From NCBI GenBank assembly GCA_026545765.1, contig CM048840.1, positions 30,074,765 through 30,138,764 of the forward strand: a stretch of DNA of 64,000 nucleotides. Reading direction: 5' to 3'. The first letter of the stretch is position 1. Each line of letters starts with the position of its first letter. The notes beneath the pieces were generated by a model, which worked only from the letters and a program-made list of their open reading frames with translations, made no database searches and was not told where the DNA came from. This document shows positions 36,901 through 47,136 of the stretch, in pieces. The stretch comes from Plantago major (taxonomy: Eukaryota; Streptophyta; Magnoliopsida; Lamiales; Plantaginaceae). Made by a program: the position numbers and the translations under genes.

Positions 36901-37059
36901 AAGACTAGCGATATGGCCATCACTTGGATCATCTATTACTTCTCTTGTTGAAACTCTTGCTACCCCACCTCTTCTAGTGAGAGGTCTTCCCCTTTGTCTT
37001 GGAGCAGGCGTACCAATGGCAGTGGCGTTGGTTCTTGTGGACCTTCTTGTTCTTGCCAT
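30988..37059 (-). pseudogene. Tat-type gypsy gag-pol, frameshifted
   Basis: ATG at 37,059 (MARTRRSTR), stop at 30,988. Gag with a coat region (about 36,230-35,885) and a CHHC-like knuckle YCRFHKQKGHPTEDC (about 35,420-35,465); protease LIDTGSSSNVI (about 34,905-34,940); RT with YVDDMLVKS (about 33,750-33,780); RNase H; a second RNase H beginning WTLQVDGSS (about 32,695); integrase with HAGSCGSHSGG, CEDCQYY, the D of WGIDIVGPF, SDNGAQF and PQANGQVEATN. No chromodomain is seen. Breaks: phase changes near 36,470, at 35,883 (a one-base loss gives TAG after NADM), near 34,840 and near 33,500. Each side reads on normally, so these are few and recent. Otherwise it is close to full length. Confidence 0.93.
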
Positions 37060-37090
37060 TACTGAAGAGAGCGGGACTTTTTGTAAAGTT

Positions 37091-37107
37091 TCCCACAGAC
37101 GGCGCCA
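37091..37107 (-). other. Gypsy primer-binding site
   Basis: The minus strand reads TGGCGCCGTCTGTGGGA three bases inside the 5' LTR. This core is the usual one in Tat-lineage elements; I do not assign the tRNA. Confidence 0.85.
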
Positions 37108-37110
37108 AAA

Positions 37111-38049
37111 TGTTGAGGGTGTAACTCCCCAACTACTTAGATTTTAATCAACTCCACTAATGGGTTCCAAGGTAAGAAGCTCCTTACTAGGTAAGGACCA
37201 AGGCGTAAGAACCAGCGACCAACTGCTTCGGTAAGGACCTCCACACTTGAGTAGGGGGGGTTAGTGCCCGGTTTGCTAAATGTCAAACCGGGATGAGACT
37301 TTACTCGAGAGTGACTGAAAATCAACTCTGTATAATACTCGGGATTGGGATCGTGAAGTGACTTACCTGTTCTTGTGGGGATGTGTGCCTTATTTATAGG
37401 CTATCATCAAAATGGAAGGCCTTGCTAGGATTGCGCCAAGTGTAAGGCTACGATTGAGCCACCAAGGCTTGTCTTAGGCCCATATCCCAATAATGATGCT
37501 TAGCCCATGCCACTTTGGGCCTTAGGGGTAGTTTAGTCATTATTGGATGAGTTTTTGAGGATGTGACAAGGTCTGCCTAGGTCCCAGGTTCGGAGAGGTT
37601 GGTCCGGATGCCTGATCCGGACCGTACTGGGTAGTCAGATGAGGAAGTTCTCCTAAGTCTGCCCATCTCTTCCGATTCGGAACTCTAGGTTCGGACACAC
37701 TACTCTCTGGTGCCTGGCTGCTTGGTGACTTGTGAGATCTGCCATGCCGGATCCGAGTGGTCGTCCGTATCGGAGGCCTTGGGTCAGAGGGTAGTCTTGA
37801 CTAAATCGTGTCTCCTTTCCCAGAGAGGCTCGGACCAAGGTGGGTCGGACCCAAGGTTCCTGGGTCGGATTTAGTAGGCCCCCAGATCCTTTGTTCCTTT
37901 CTTTTAGGGTGGGTCGGACCATGGATGGCCAGCCCGGATCGAACCATTGGCTCGGACTAAAGTGTCTCGGATCCTTTGGATGACTTAGGACGCCTTAGGA
38001 TTCGTTCCTAGGTCCTTTATGACGGATTGGACATATTTCCGTATCAACA
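37111..38049 (-). repeat. Gypsy 5' LTR
   Basis: 939 bp, the promoter-bearing LTR for gag-pol. It differs from the other LTR by scattered substitutions and small indels, for example seven G instead of six near 37,253-37,260. Confidence 0.93.
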
Positions 38050-38250
38050 TCACCCAAGTTTAGTGGCTAACATACCACTCAAATGACACAACAAGTTCAT
38101 GAATGGTGACTAACATATCAAACCAAGCTTAGTGGCTAACATACCACTCAAATTGTCCTAAAATTGACTAACACAATGGTGACTAACATATCACCCAAGT
38201 TCAGTGGCTAACATACCACTCACAGATATAGTGGCTAACATACCACACAC
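38050..38250. repeat. tnpA-intron tandem repeat, right of the gypsy insertion
   Basis: Continuation of the array at 23,395-23,592. Joining the two across the TCACC duplication restores the unit ACATATCACCCAAGTTTAG, confirming that the gypsy element landed inside the array. Confidence 0.85.
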
Positions 38251-40624
38251 ATTAACAGAATGATTAAAAGAACAAATAAAGCATTCATTGTAACATTTAA
38301 GCTTATCCGAAACTCATAAAAGTAAAAGTGCTTCATCCGGTCCGAGATGTTTGTCCACTTCTCGCCTCCATGTCCCGTCCATCTCCCTCCTACCCCTAAA
38401 GATTTTGCCGAGTTTATCCGAAGCAGCCGGTGGCCAAAACCTGTTATCAATGAGACAAATAAGAAATGAATATTCATTAGTAAAATCATGTAACATATAT
38501 TTATCTTAAGTTATGTTCTACAAATGCATAATACTTACTTGTTCTTGCCGTTGTGGAACAGCACCAGCTTCCCCTGAAATGTAGCACCGTCTGTCAACGT
38601 GAGATAGGGACACCCGTCAGAGGGGTAGTCACCAGGAGCATGTGACGTAGAGGCCGGTGGAGTCTCTAGAACCTCAGATTGGCTGCTGCTCCCACCAATA
38701 TCATATCCGACCAGAGGACTAGTAGCTCCACTCGCTGGTGTACTGCCCGCACCAGAACCCGATGGACTCCCCCTACCCCTACACCCGGGAGGAAGTTATG
38801 TGGACTTCCTTTGGCGCGGCATCTGCAAGAGCATATAAGAAATTGCAGTAAATAATGTGTTAGTAAAGAATACATGAATAGGCATGTAAAACATATACAT
38901 TTGACATATATTAAAGTACAAAAGGTTGGGATAATCAACAACTAAGCATATATACACATAACAACTAAGCATACAATACACACATACCCTCGTCCTCCTC
39001 GGCTATTGTTAAGTCTATAAATTGATCTTCATGCAGGTCTATGAACTCATCATCAGCATGTACAGGCTTTCTCGCTGTTTGATCGACGACCTCTTCCTTG
39101 TACGAGTTGGTAATTGAGTCGTCCTTATCAATGTACTCTACTCTAGAGCGGGCCTGTATATGCATCGCAGCCAACCAGTCCGCCTTATCGCATTTTAGGC
39201 TTGGATATTCAATAAACACCACCTGGCGTGCTTGAGTCGCCAAGATAAACGGTTCATACTAAGTACGATACCTCTTCCTATGGTTAATTTCTACCATCTG
39301 ATAGAGCTCGTGTTTCCTCGTACCACTTGGAGTAGGATCATACCAGTCAACATCAAACAGAAAGGTTCTTTTCAAAGGAAACCCTGGATATTCAAGCCGC
39401 ACAATTCGTCTCAGGTTCCCGTAGAAATCATACAAATCATCAATTGCATCTTGATCTTGCCCCCTGACACACACCCCAGAATTGCTTGTGGCCATGGCTG
39501 TGTTAGACTCAATTGTGTGAAACGTAAGGCCATTTACTATGTACGATGAGAATGTGGAGACCTTTCTATTTGGTCCCTCTACTAGAGACTCTAGGTAAGG
39601 ACATGTGACTTTGTTGACAGGATTTCGTACGTACTCCTTGAACCAATCTGCAAATTATGTGTCCAACTTCTCTTGAAGCAGTTCTTCAATTACGTCATCT
39701 GCCATTGTTGGATTCTTCTCTTTGAAAAGGCTGTGGACACGATTACATGATTAGATATATATAGTAGTTAGAAGTTAAAATCCATGTGTTAGCGTAAGAA
39801 AGCTACTCACCGAGCATAAACGAGGTGCTAGAGGGAATATCACATTTTCTTATGTGGGAGATTTTTCTTCTGACGTTTCTTTGCAGCCCCCTCCTTGTAA
39901 CGCTTGTACCGGTCCTTACCACAAAACTTGCACTTCAGTAGATCTTTATCCTCCCCCCAATAGATCATGCACATATCCTCACAACAATCTATGGTTTCCA
40001 TGGGCAATCCCATCCCCCGTATCTTTTTCTTCGCCTGGTAAAAGTTGGTGGGAACTAGGTTTTCTTCAGGACAAAGATCCGAAATTACTTGTACCCATTC
40101 ATTGAAGCTTGCTTCAGATTGCTGTCCATTAGCCTTACAACTCATTAGCCGAGCCAACAAAGACAACTCGCTGAGCCTACACCCCGGATAAATCGGCTTA
40201 TTTGATGATTCCAGCAAGTCAAAGAACACCTGATCCGCAGAATTCGGAGGCTCCTCCACATCCCCCTCGGTTACTGGCTCCCTAGTGTCCATGAACTCTG
40301 GACCCGCAACATCATACACCATTTGCTCCATCCGTTCATGATCATAATTAGTATCAGATGTAGACGTATTCTGAGTACTTCCGATCACATTTGTCTGCTT
40401 CCTTTTACGCTTTGAGAGATGCTCATAATCCATGAACGGTGCTCGTGTCTCACCATGATAACGCCATACCTCATACTCAGACACGAACCCCTTACGTTTC
40501 AAGTGCTCCACTACCGTTTCAGGAGGCAAAAATTGCTTATTCCTACATTTGTTCGCATTGCAAGTGCACTTCATCTTCCCCCCACTCAAACAAGTACACT
40601 ACAAGAAATTACTGAAAAAACGAT

Positions 40625-40890
40625 GGAAAGGGGCGACGGATCGCTAGGGTAGCGACGGATAACATCCGTTCCTACCCTAAGCGACGGATAAATTTTATCC
40701 GTCGCTACGGAGCGACGGATAATTTTATCCGTCGCTAAACAGTAATAAATATTTGTTACTAAAATTTTATTAAAAAATAAAAAAATAGCGAGGATAAATT
40801 ATCCGTCGCTACATTTAAAAAAAAAACTAATTTGGTCCGACGGATAAATTATCCGTCGGCCCTAGCGACGAATAGCGATCCGTCGCTACA
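40625..40890. repeat. Left subterminal GCGACGGAT array of CACTA B
   Basis: About a dozen GCGACGGAT/ATCCGTCGC copies, often as close inverted pairs, for example GCGACGGATAAATTTTATCC. This is the same motif as in elements A and C. Confidence 0.85.
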
Positions 40891-41829
40891 CAAGATTAAA
40901 TTACGGGAAGCAGCCCCAATTCTCCATTTCCGATTCTGCTTCAGTTTCCTCCATTTCTTCCGCTCTTCAGCTTTTTCGTCCAATAATGCGTCGTTCCGGC
41001 CAATCTTGGTATCAGTTCGAAGCTCGTGGGACAAGGAGCTTGGGTGGTCGATCAATTTCATCCTTCTTCGGCTATTTTTACCGCAATTTGAGGTATTAGG
41101 CTAAACCCCTAACTATTCTAAATTTGGAATTTTTGATAATTTGGATCAATTGTATGTTTGTAAACAATTATGGTAGCTAGTATATGTTATATGAAGTAGT
41201 GGGTTAAGCTTGGGGTTGTCAATTGATTGATTTTGTTGTGAAATTGATTTATTGTTTGATGTTTGATTGATTAAGCTTGATTTTCATGTTTGATGTTTAA
41301 TTGATTAAGCTTGATTTTTTTGTTTGATGTTTTTGTATATGTATTACGATTAGTGTTTTGAAACCCTACTTTTTTGACAAATTTGAGAATTTTGTTAATT
41401 TCGACTAGTTTAATGTTAAGTATATATATCAAATTAGTATTACTAGTTAATTAGTATAATGTTAAGATTTAGTGAATTAACTTTGAGATTGCTATCACTC
41501 AGATTGTTAATTAGTATAATGTTAAGTAGTTTTGATTTGATAAATTCTTATATGTACTAGATAACGAGGATTTAGTTAAGTGTTTTGAGACCATTTGTTG
41601 ATTATATTAACGTGTAATTTATAATTTATAACTCGTGGTAAGTGGTTGAAATGGTTAAAATACATGGGAAATTTTGTAACATATCGAACACTTAATAATT
41701 AATCATGAAATTATAAGGAACGTATAATAATTAACAATTAATCTCTACAATCTCGGCAGAATTGGAATCGATCTAATAAATTATATACGATCTAATCAAT
41801 TGGAACGTGTCAGGTTACGAAAGTATCTA

Positions 41830-42269
41830 ATGAATTCCGACCGTTCATGGATGTACGATCGCATTTGATAAATGGCAGAGTTTGTAGGAGTTTTGTAAAA
41901 GGGGTTAAAGGTTTCATCGCGTTCGCCATGGGACATCCGGCTTGTGCAAACGGGGGGTTGATAAAGTGTCCTTGCACATTGGAAACCTGCAGAAACAAGC
42001 AATTTATGACTCCTACAGCGGTATTCGAGCACTTGAGATGTAATGGATTCATGCCTGAGTATCATGTATGGATTCATCATGGTGAGGAAGCATCGTCCAT
42101 GGCATACCTCCAATGGAGGGAGAGGCGGGGTTTGGGGCCGCCTATTGAGTACGTTTTTGGTTGTCGGAACATGTGCATGGTGTATTGGGAGGAGGATGTA
42201 GATCTGTTGGAATGCAAGTTCTGTGGTAGGGAGCGTCACAAGTGGGAGGAGGGGGCTGCAAGAGAATGA
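41830..42269 (+). pseudogene. CACTA B tnpD-like remnant
   Basis: ATG at 41,830 gives MNSDRSWMYDRI, then two stops. The homologous reading continues in another frame from 41,847 through GVKGFIAFAMGHP, NGGLIKCPC and MPEYHVWIHHGEE. It then jumps straight to the Cys-rich CMVYWEEDVDLLECKFCG segment and stops at 42,269. Compared with A's gene, roughly the 110 residues between these motifs are deleted, and everything after them is missing. The downstream catalytic and DUF4216 parts are absent. Confidence 0.8.
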
Positions 42270-43189
42270 TGAGTTTTATCCGTTTTGTCTTTAGGCTTGT
42301 ATAACTAGTAATCATTAGTTGATATATATATGTGAGTGGACATTATGGTAAAATTGAAGCTAATGTAACTTATATTATGTAATGACGTAACAATTGATTG
42401 AAGCTAATATAACTTATATTATGTAGTAATTGATTGAATTATTGTGAAATTGAATTATTATGTGTATTATAACTAGTTAGTAGTTTATAACACTTGAGTA
42501 TTTCTGTTCTGCATGAAAAATGGTTACATGTGTTATTTATAATTTGTTCTGTATTATAACTCGTACTAACACATTTTATTGTATTTGTTACATGTTTTTG
42601 CAGATGCCTCGACAGAGACCACGCACCTATCCCCCCCCCCCATGCAGCCAGCTGCATGATGGTGCTGGGTCGGGGACAGGGTCAGAGGGGGGTGAGGGCT
42701 CTGGTAGTCAGGGCAGCAGGTCTCAGGTTCCTGAGACCCCACCAGCCGGTCATAGCAGCAGGGGCTCTACCAGTCAGCCCGGACACAGACTGGAGGAGGA
42801 GGACGATTGTCCCTACCTCGAGTGGGATGCACAGAATCCCAACGTTACGTGGGACGGGTTGCCTGTGATTTTTCCTCTTGGTCCTGCCAAGTAAGTATTA
42901 TACATTCTTCTTAAATATGTAAAGCATAACTTATGATAGTTGACAAATATAAATTGTTGTACTAAAGTAATAAATATTTGTTTCTTGTATCTTATACATT
43001 GACAACAGTTTATGGCCTCAGGAGGTCCACAACAAACTAGGTGACATCTTTCGGAGCAGGAGAGAGCCACCGGGGCAGGGTGGTGAGTGTTGGTCTCACA
43101 TATCGGACCGCATGAGGGCCGAGTACTTTGATGAGCTGCGGGTAAGTTAAAATATGACATTCCTTTATTTGTTATTATAATCGTTTTAA

Positions 43190-43332
43190 TATGAGTGGTA
43201 TGTTAGCCACTGTAAGTGAGTGGTATGTTAGCCACTTTATTTGGGTGATATGTTAGTCACCATTGTGTTAGTAAAATTTAGGACAATGTGAGTGGTATGT
43301 TAGCCACTTTGTTTGGGTGATATGTTAGTCAC
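43190..43332. repeat. tnpA-intron tandem repeat of CACTA B
   Basis: GAGTGGTATGTTAGCCACT and GGTGATATGTTAGTCAC units, the reverse complement of the array in A's equivalent intron, as expected from the opposite orientation of the two elements. Confidence 0.8.
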
Positions 43333-44323
43333 TGTAGACGCTCAGAAATCTACAATCAAATTAGGGTTAGAAATTGGGGGACACCGGCAACCTGCAAGGC
43401 AACAGTAGAAAACAGACGTGAGGTTCCAAGGTGACACCGGTGTGGTGCCGACCGAATGGACTCCGACGCTCAAGTTAGAGGACTGGCAGACAGCGTAATC
43501 AAATGAAAGAGGTAGGAGAGAGATGACGGTAAGCGTCGACTTATCTGTTGGTTCGGCAACTTGGTGGACGAGCACCGGCAATGGGCTAGCTGACCTTGTA
43601 GGAGGGAGCTAGCTGGTAATCGTCTGACAGAGATGGATGACGATGGATGACGGAGGATGGTTGAAGGTTGATGATGGATGGTGATAAACGATGGTGGATG
43701 ATGGTAGGTGACGGTTGATGTTGATCAGAGAGCTTGAGAGAGATGGAGGCGTGAGAAATTGATTGCTAGGGTTTTTCAGTCAGAATGCGATGATCCTCCA
43801 CGTCTCCCCACTATTCTCTATATAGTTCAACCGTCGATGGGCTTTGTCCGCCAATCTAGGGTGAGGTTGTTGGACCTCCCTAACTGGATTGGACCATGTA
43901 CCAAGTAGTTGGAAGGGAGGTTTCGAGTTTGTTCCTTCCTGACTGACCAAGTCAGTCAAGCAAGGTGAGCTTGCTTGTCTGTCAGCCAAATCCTGGCTCA
44001 CATAGCATTTGGCTGACATAGTCAGTCGCGCATGGCGAGTTAGTTAGTTCGTCAACCAAATGCTGACTGATGGGGTCAGACTTGCGAGGTGAGTTGGCTA
44101 GCTTGTCATCCAGCTGAGAGGTTGGAGAGGTCAAGTGAGTCAGGTAGCATGTAGACTACTTGGTTGGATGCCGACTCAACTTGGTAGCTTGGCTCGGTGA
44201 CTTGTTGGAATCCAACTCGCTTATGAAACCAAGATGGACTCGTTAATGGACTATGGATTGGGCCGTAGCCTTGATAGACCAAATTGTCAGTCTTGTTGAC
44301 AAGAGCGAATTTTGGCCAATACA
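43333..44323. mobile_element. Solo LTR inside the CACTA B intron
   Basis: Starts TGTAGACGCTCAG and ends TTTTGGCCAATACA, with a perfect 5-bp duplication GTCAC (43,328-43,332 and 44,324-44,328). It is 991 bp with no coding region. It is unrelated by eye to the other LTRs in the window. The interior is rich in ATGATGGATGACGG and GTCAGTCA-like short repeats. It is the third nesting level: solo LTR in CACTA B in CACTA A. Confidence 0.87.
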
Positions 44324-45639
44324 GTCACCATATCTGTTATGTTGTTGTATCTTATTAAATTGATGTAACATGGTGATGTTATATATATTGACTTTGGATG
44401 TTGTATGAAATTGGTAATGTAGAAGGAGTACTTCATTCCCAGCAGATTGATCCCCCAGATCTGGCGTGTTTACGAGACTGTGGGATCTAAACTGTACAGG
44501 GATATGGTCCATACTTGGAAAGCCATTCGGGATCGGAATGGCCCAATGCCTCCACAGGTTGATGCAGAGGAGTGGGCCTTTGGGATGCCTACTGGTCTCG
44601 AACTGATGTCGAGAATAATGCATACGTCAACAAACAGAGCCGGGCATCTCAGTCTGATGCAGCAGGAAGGGCCGTTCACCACCTTGGGAGGCGATCTACT
44701 CTCACTGATTATTACCAATCGGTAAGTATATATATGTTTTTTTTTTCAATCTAGCATTACGTGTATGTATTGTGTCTCTGCTCTATTACTTGTGAGATGA
44801 TAAATTGTTGACTATATATGTTGTTCAGATGTCACGAGGGGAGGTGAAATCCAAGTATGACATCTTCAAGAAGGCCAAGCATAAGGGCGGGGTATGGACT
44901 GACTCCCGGGCCAAGTCTATTGCGGTATGTTTATGTTGCTTAAAGTTCATATTTGTTCACTATTACAAGTTATTTTTGAAAAACAGTAACTGATCGTGAT
45001 ATCTGCTATTTACGATTTCAGGCTGAGGTTGATGCTCAGGTAGCGAGGCAGGAGGAAGAGACGGGTGATGTGCTGTCAACTAAACAAGTTGACAACATCT
45101 TCTTAAAGGTCAACAAACCGGACAGCAAAGGACGAATATATGGACTCGGGAGCCTCGGTTTGAGCTTGGCTAGTCCGGGGTGCTCCTCATCATCATCCCA
45201 GCAGTCTAGACGTCCGGTTTTCACACAGGCCCAGGTCTCGGATATGGTGCAGTCGCAGAACATGTTGCACGGCTAACTCAAGAGATGGAGCGGCGCGACA
45301 GAGAACAAAGGGAGGAGATGGAGCGGCGCGACAGAGAACGAGCGCCTTCGGTTACAGATGGAGGCTTTCATGTCCCAGTTCGGCCAACACCCACCCCCGT
45401 CTGGTAGCTAATTATGTATATGTACTATGTACGTACGGATATATTATGTTTAGACTTGTTCGGATAATTTAGACTTATTCGGATATTACATTTTTTTATT
45501 TATCATTTATTGAAACATTTTTCGTATAATTTATTTATTATCGAGCATTATATTAATTAAATAGGTGAAATACGAAAAACAGGGATTAATATTAAAAAAA
45601 TAAAATATAAAAAAAAATATATTTTGTGACGGAATTAGT

Positions 45640-45875
45640 GACGAAATTTGAGATTCCGTCACTAATACATTGGGCGACGAATAGATTCTATCAGTCGCTA
45701 AACTGGGCGACGGATAGAATCTATCCGTCGCCAATAATCGATTTTTTAAAAAATAAAAAAAGGGTCAAAACAAGATAATCCGTCGTCCAATCCGTCGCGA
45801 ATTGGGCGACGACATTATTATCCGTCGCCAGAGTCGGATGGATTGCTGAGCGACGGATAGATCCGTCACTCTGCA
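45640..45875. repeat. Right subterminal GCGACGGAT array of CACTA B
   Basis: Repeated GGCGACGGATAGAATCTATC and related inverted pairs, just inside the TTTTGTAGTG terminus. Confidence 0.8.
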
Positions 45876-46774
45876 TCAAGATTTTGTAGTGGTAATCTGT
45901 GTAAGCGCAAAAGTGATGAAGGATTCAACCCCTTCCACAAAACTAAACTGAATTCTGCCATTAACTATGCGACGATACATCCATGAACGATCGGGATTCA
46001 TAATTAGATTATTGGCCTGACACGTCTACAATTATTAGATTCATAACATGCATTTTATGTTAATATAATCACCAAATAGTCTCAAAACACTTAATTAAAT
46101 CTTCATAATCAAGTGCATATACGAATTTATCGAATCAAAAGTACTACGTACTAACAAACATTCTAACATTATACTAATTAACAATCCAAATTCACAATCA
46201 ATATATCAATTGCACATCTCAAAGTTAACTAGCTAGTATACTATAGTTCTCATAAATATACAATTGATCAAATTAGTCGAAATTAACAAAATTTCCAAAT
46301 TTGTCAACAAGTAAGGGTTTCAAAACACTCAACTAAATCTTCCTAATCCTACTACATATACAAAAATATCAAATTAAAAGTCCTACATACTTACAAACAT
46401 TCTAACATTATACTAAAAATCCAAATTCACAATTAATATATCAATTGCATATCTCAAAGGTAACACACTACGTAATATAAGCTAAACTAACTACTACATA
46501 CTTACAATAAACATGCAATTGCTCAAATTAGTCGAAATTAATAAAATCCCCAAATTTGGCAAAGTAAGGGTTTTAGCCAAAATACCTTCGATTAAGCTGA
46601 AAAAAGATGAAATTGATTGACCACACGAGCTCCTTTTCCCACGAGCTTCGAGAAGACTCCAAAATTGGTCGGTGGTGGAGTTTTGGTCGGAAATTGGAAA
46701 TGGCGAAATGAAGAAGAAAGGAGGAAGAAAGAAGAAGCTGAAACAAAAATGGAGAAGAAGGGGTTCTGCCACGA

Positions 46775-46975
46775 TTCTATATCCATTTTAGCGATGGATC
46801 ACTATCCGTCGCTAAAATCAATTTTTTTTTTTTATTTTGGTCAACTTATTTAGGGACGGATATAATATCCGTCCCTAAATAACGACGGATAAAAATATCC
46901 GTCGCCAAATAGCGACGAAAAAATATCCGTCGCTATTTGGCGACGGATTTGAGACGGATTGAGCGACTTCGCTCA
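46775..46975. repeat. Right subterminal GCGACGGAT array of CACTA A
   Basis: Several GCGACGGAT/ATCCGTCGC copies including the close pair TAGGGACGGATATAATATCC. Further right the array is interrupted by non-family sequence (46,981-47,210), and TATCCCATCGC resumes just before the terminus. Confidence 0.8.
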
Positions 46976-46980
46976 ATCCG

Positions 46981-47025
46981 CGAAAAAGAAAAGTCCGAAA
47001 AAGAAAAGTTCGAAAAAGAAAAGTT
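46981..47025. repeat. Three tandem 15-bp units
   Basis: CGAAAAAGAAAAGTC then two copies of CGAAAAAGAAAAGTT, followed by CGAAAG. It lies between the subterminal array and the plastid-like segment. Confidence 0.9.
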
Positions 47026-47083
47026 CGAAAGACCAAAGGCCAATTGACACATCGGAGGGAATCAATGTTGGACTTATTGGATC

Positions 47084-47136
47084 ACTGTAAATTCGTTGGC
47101 AATATGTCTACGCTGGTTCAAATCCAGCTCGGCCCA
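47084..47136 (+). pseudogene. Fragment of plastid tRNA-Tyr(GUA) gene
   Basis: From ACTGTAAATTCG (anticodon loop with GTA) through the variable arm to GGTTCAAATCCAGC and the acceptor 3' strand CTCGGCCCA, matching my memory of plant plastid trnY-GUA. The 5' acceptor strand and D arm are missing, so no cloverleaf can form. The bases after it (AAAATTCGCCATC) may also be plastid spacer. It lies inside CACTA A, 110 bases from its terminus, so the CACTA has acquired plastid-derived DNA. A nuclear tRNA-Tyr origin is unlikely because the long variable arm here is the bacterial/plastid class II type. Confidence 0.82.

Larger units (their letters stand above)
23593..38049 (-). mobile_element. Tat-type Ty3/gypsy retrotransposon, 14.5 kb, with antisense extra gene
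   Basis: LTRs at 23,593-24,527 and 37,111-38,049 begin TGTTGAGGGTGTAAC and end CCGTATCAACA on the plus strand. A perfect duplication TCACC flanks it (23,588-23,592 and 38,050-38,054). Gag-pol reads on the minus strand (37,059 to 30,988) in gypsy order (RT, RNase H, integrase), with a second RNase H between the first RNase H and integrase, which marks the Tat lineage. Between pol and the 3' LTR lie about 6.4 kb containing a spliced plus-strand gene (25,631-28,696). The first 145 or so aligned bases of the two LTRs show four substitutions, suggesting fairly recent but not current insertion. Confidence 0.95.
22411..38822 (-). pseudogene. CACTA A tnpA-like gene (Transposase_24 type), split by the gypsy element
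   Basis: Exons on the minus strand: 38,822-38,539 (MPRQRKS start, preceded directly by a splice acceptor), 38,440-38,307, 23,313-23,022, 22,921-22,826 and 22,731-22,411. The last exon carries the conserved KGRTYGLGSLG box and a C-terminal coiled coil. The family is thought to bind the subterminal repeats. The same exon order is seen in element B. Lesions: TAA at codon 9 of the first exon, a stop inside the third exon (DPFV then TAA), and a donor reading GATAAG instead of GTAAG after exon 2. The gypsy element occupies the intron between exons 2 and 3. The acceptor just before the ATG suggests tnpA and tnpD share one pre-mRNA, as in En/Spm. Confidence 0.8.
42604..45412 (+). pseudogene. CACTA B tnpA-like gene (Transposase_24 type)
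   Basis: Exons with GT-AG ends: 42,604-42,890 (MPRQRPRTYPPPP, Ser/Gly-rich), 43,009-43,141, 44,423-44,720, 44,829-44,924 and 45,022 onward. The last carries KGRIYGLGSLG. As in A, the acceptor AG lies immediately before the ATG. A one-base loss near 44,580 (EEWA then a phase change to WDAYWSR) and another near 45,270 break the frame. The intended C-terminus continues as a Glu/Arg coiled coil with a tandem copy of GAGATGGAGCGGCGCGACAG and ends SQFGQHPPPSGS at about 45,412. Intron 2 holds the ACATACCACTCA-type repeat and the solo LTR. Confidence 0.8.
40597..45891 (+). mobile_element. CACTA element B, inserted in the tnpD exon of CACTA A
   Basis: Begins CACTACAAGAAATTACTG and ends AGATTTTGTAGTG, with a perfect 3-bp duplication GTA (40,594-40,596 and 45,892-45,894). 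It is in opposite orientation to A. Subterminal GCGACGGAT arrays lie at 40,625-40,890 and 45,640-45,875. The interior has a truncated tnpD-like gene and a five-exon tnpA-like gene homologous to A's, plus a nested solo LTR. It is a same-family element, non-autonomous by internal deletion. Confidence 0.93.
38988..46001 (-). pseudogene. CACTA A tnpD-like transposase gene, catalytic core missing, split by CACTA B
   Basis: Starts at ATG 46,001 (MNPDRSWMYRR), the Transpos_assoc domain (PF13963 type). It runs to 45,892, is interrupted by CACTA B and resumes at 40,596 with LSGGKMKCTC; the join is in frame. The exon then reads through CMIYWGEDKDLLKCKFCG to a donor GTGAGTAG near 39,812; close to its end TGA replaces the expected Trp in PHKKM(W)YFP and one base is lost. 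The next exon, 39,730-38,988, holds a DUF4216-like C-terminus (VDWYDPTPSG; YEPFILATQARQV) with TAA near 39,655 and TAG at 39,243. The central Transposase_21 (DDE-like) part between these is absent. It cannot make an active transposase. Confidence 0.85.
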
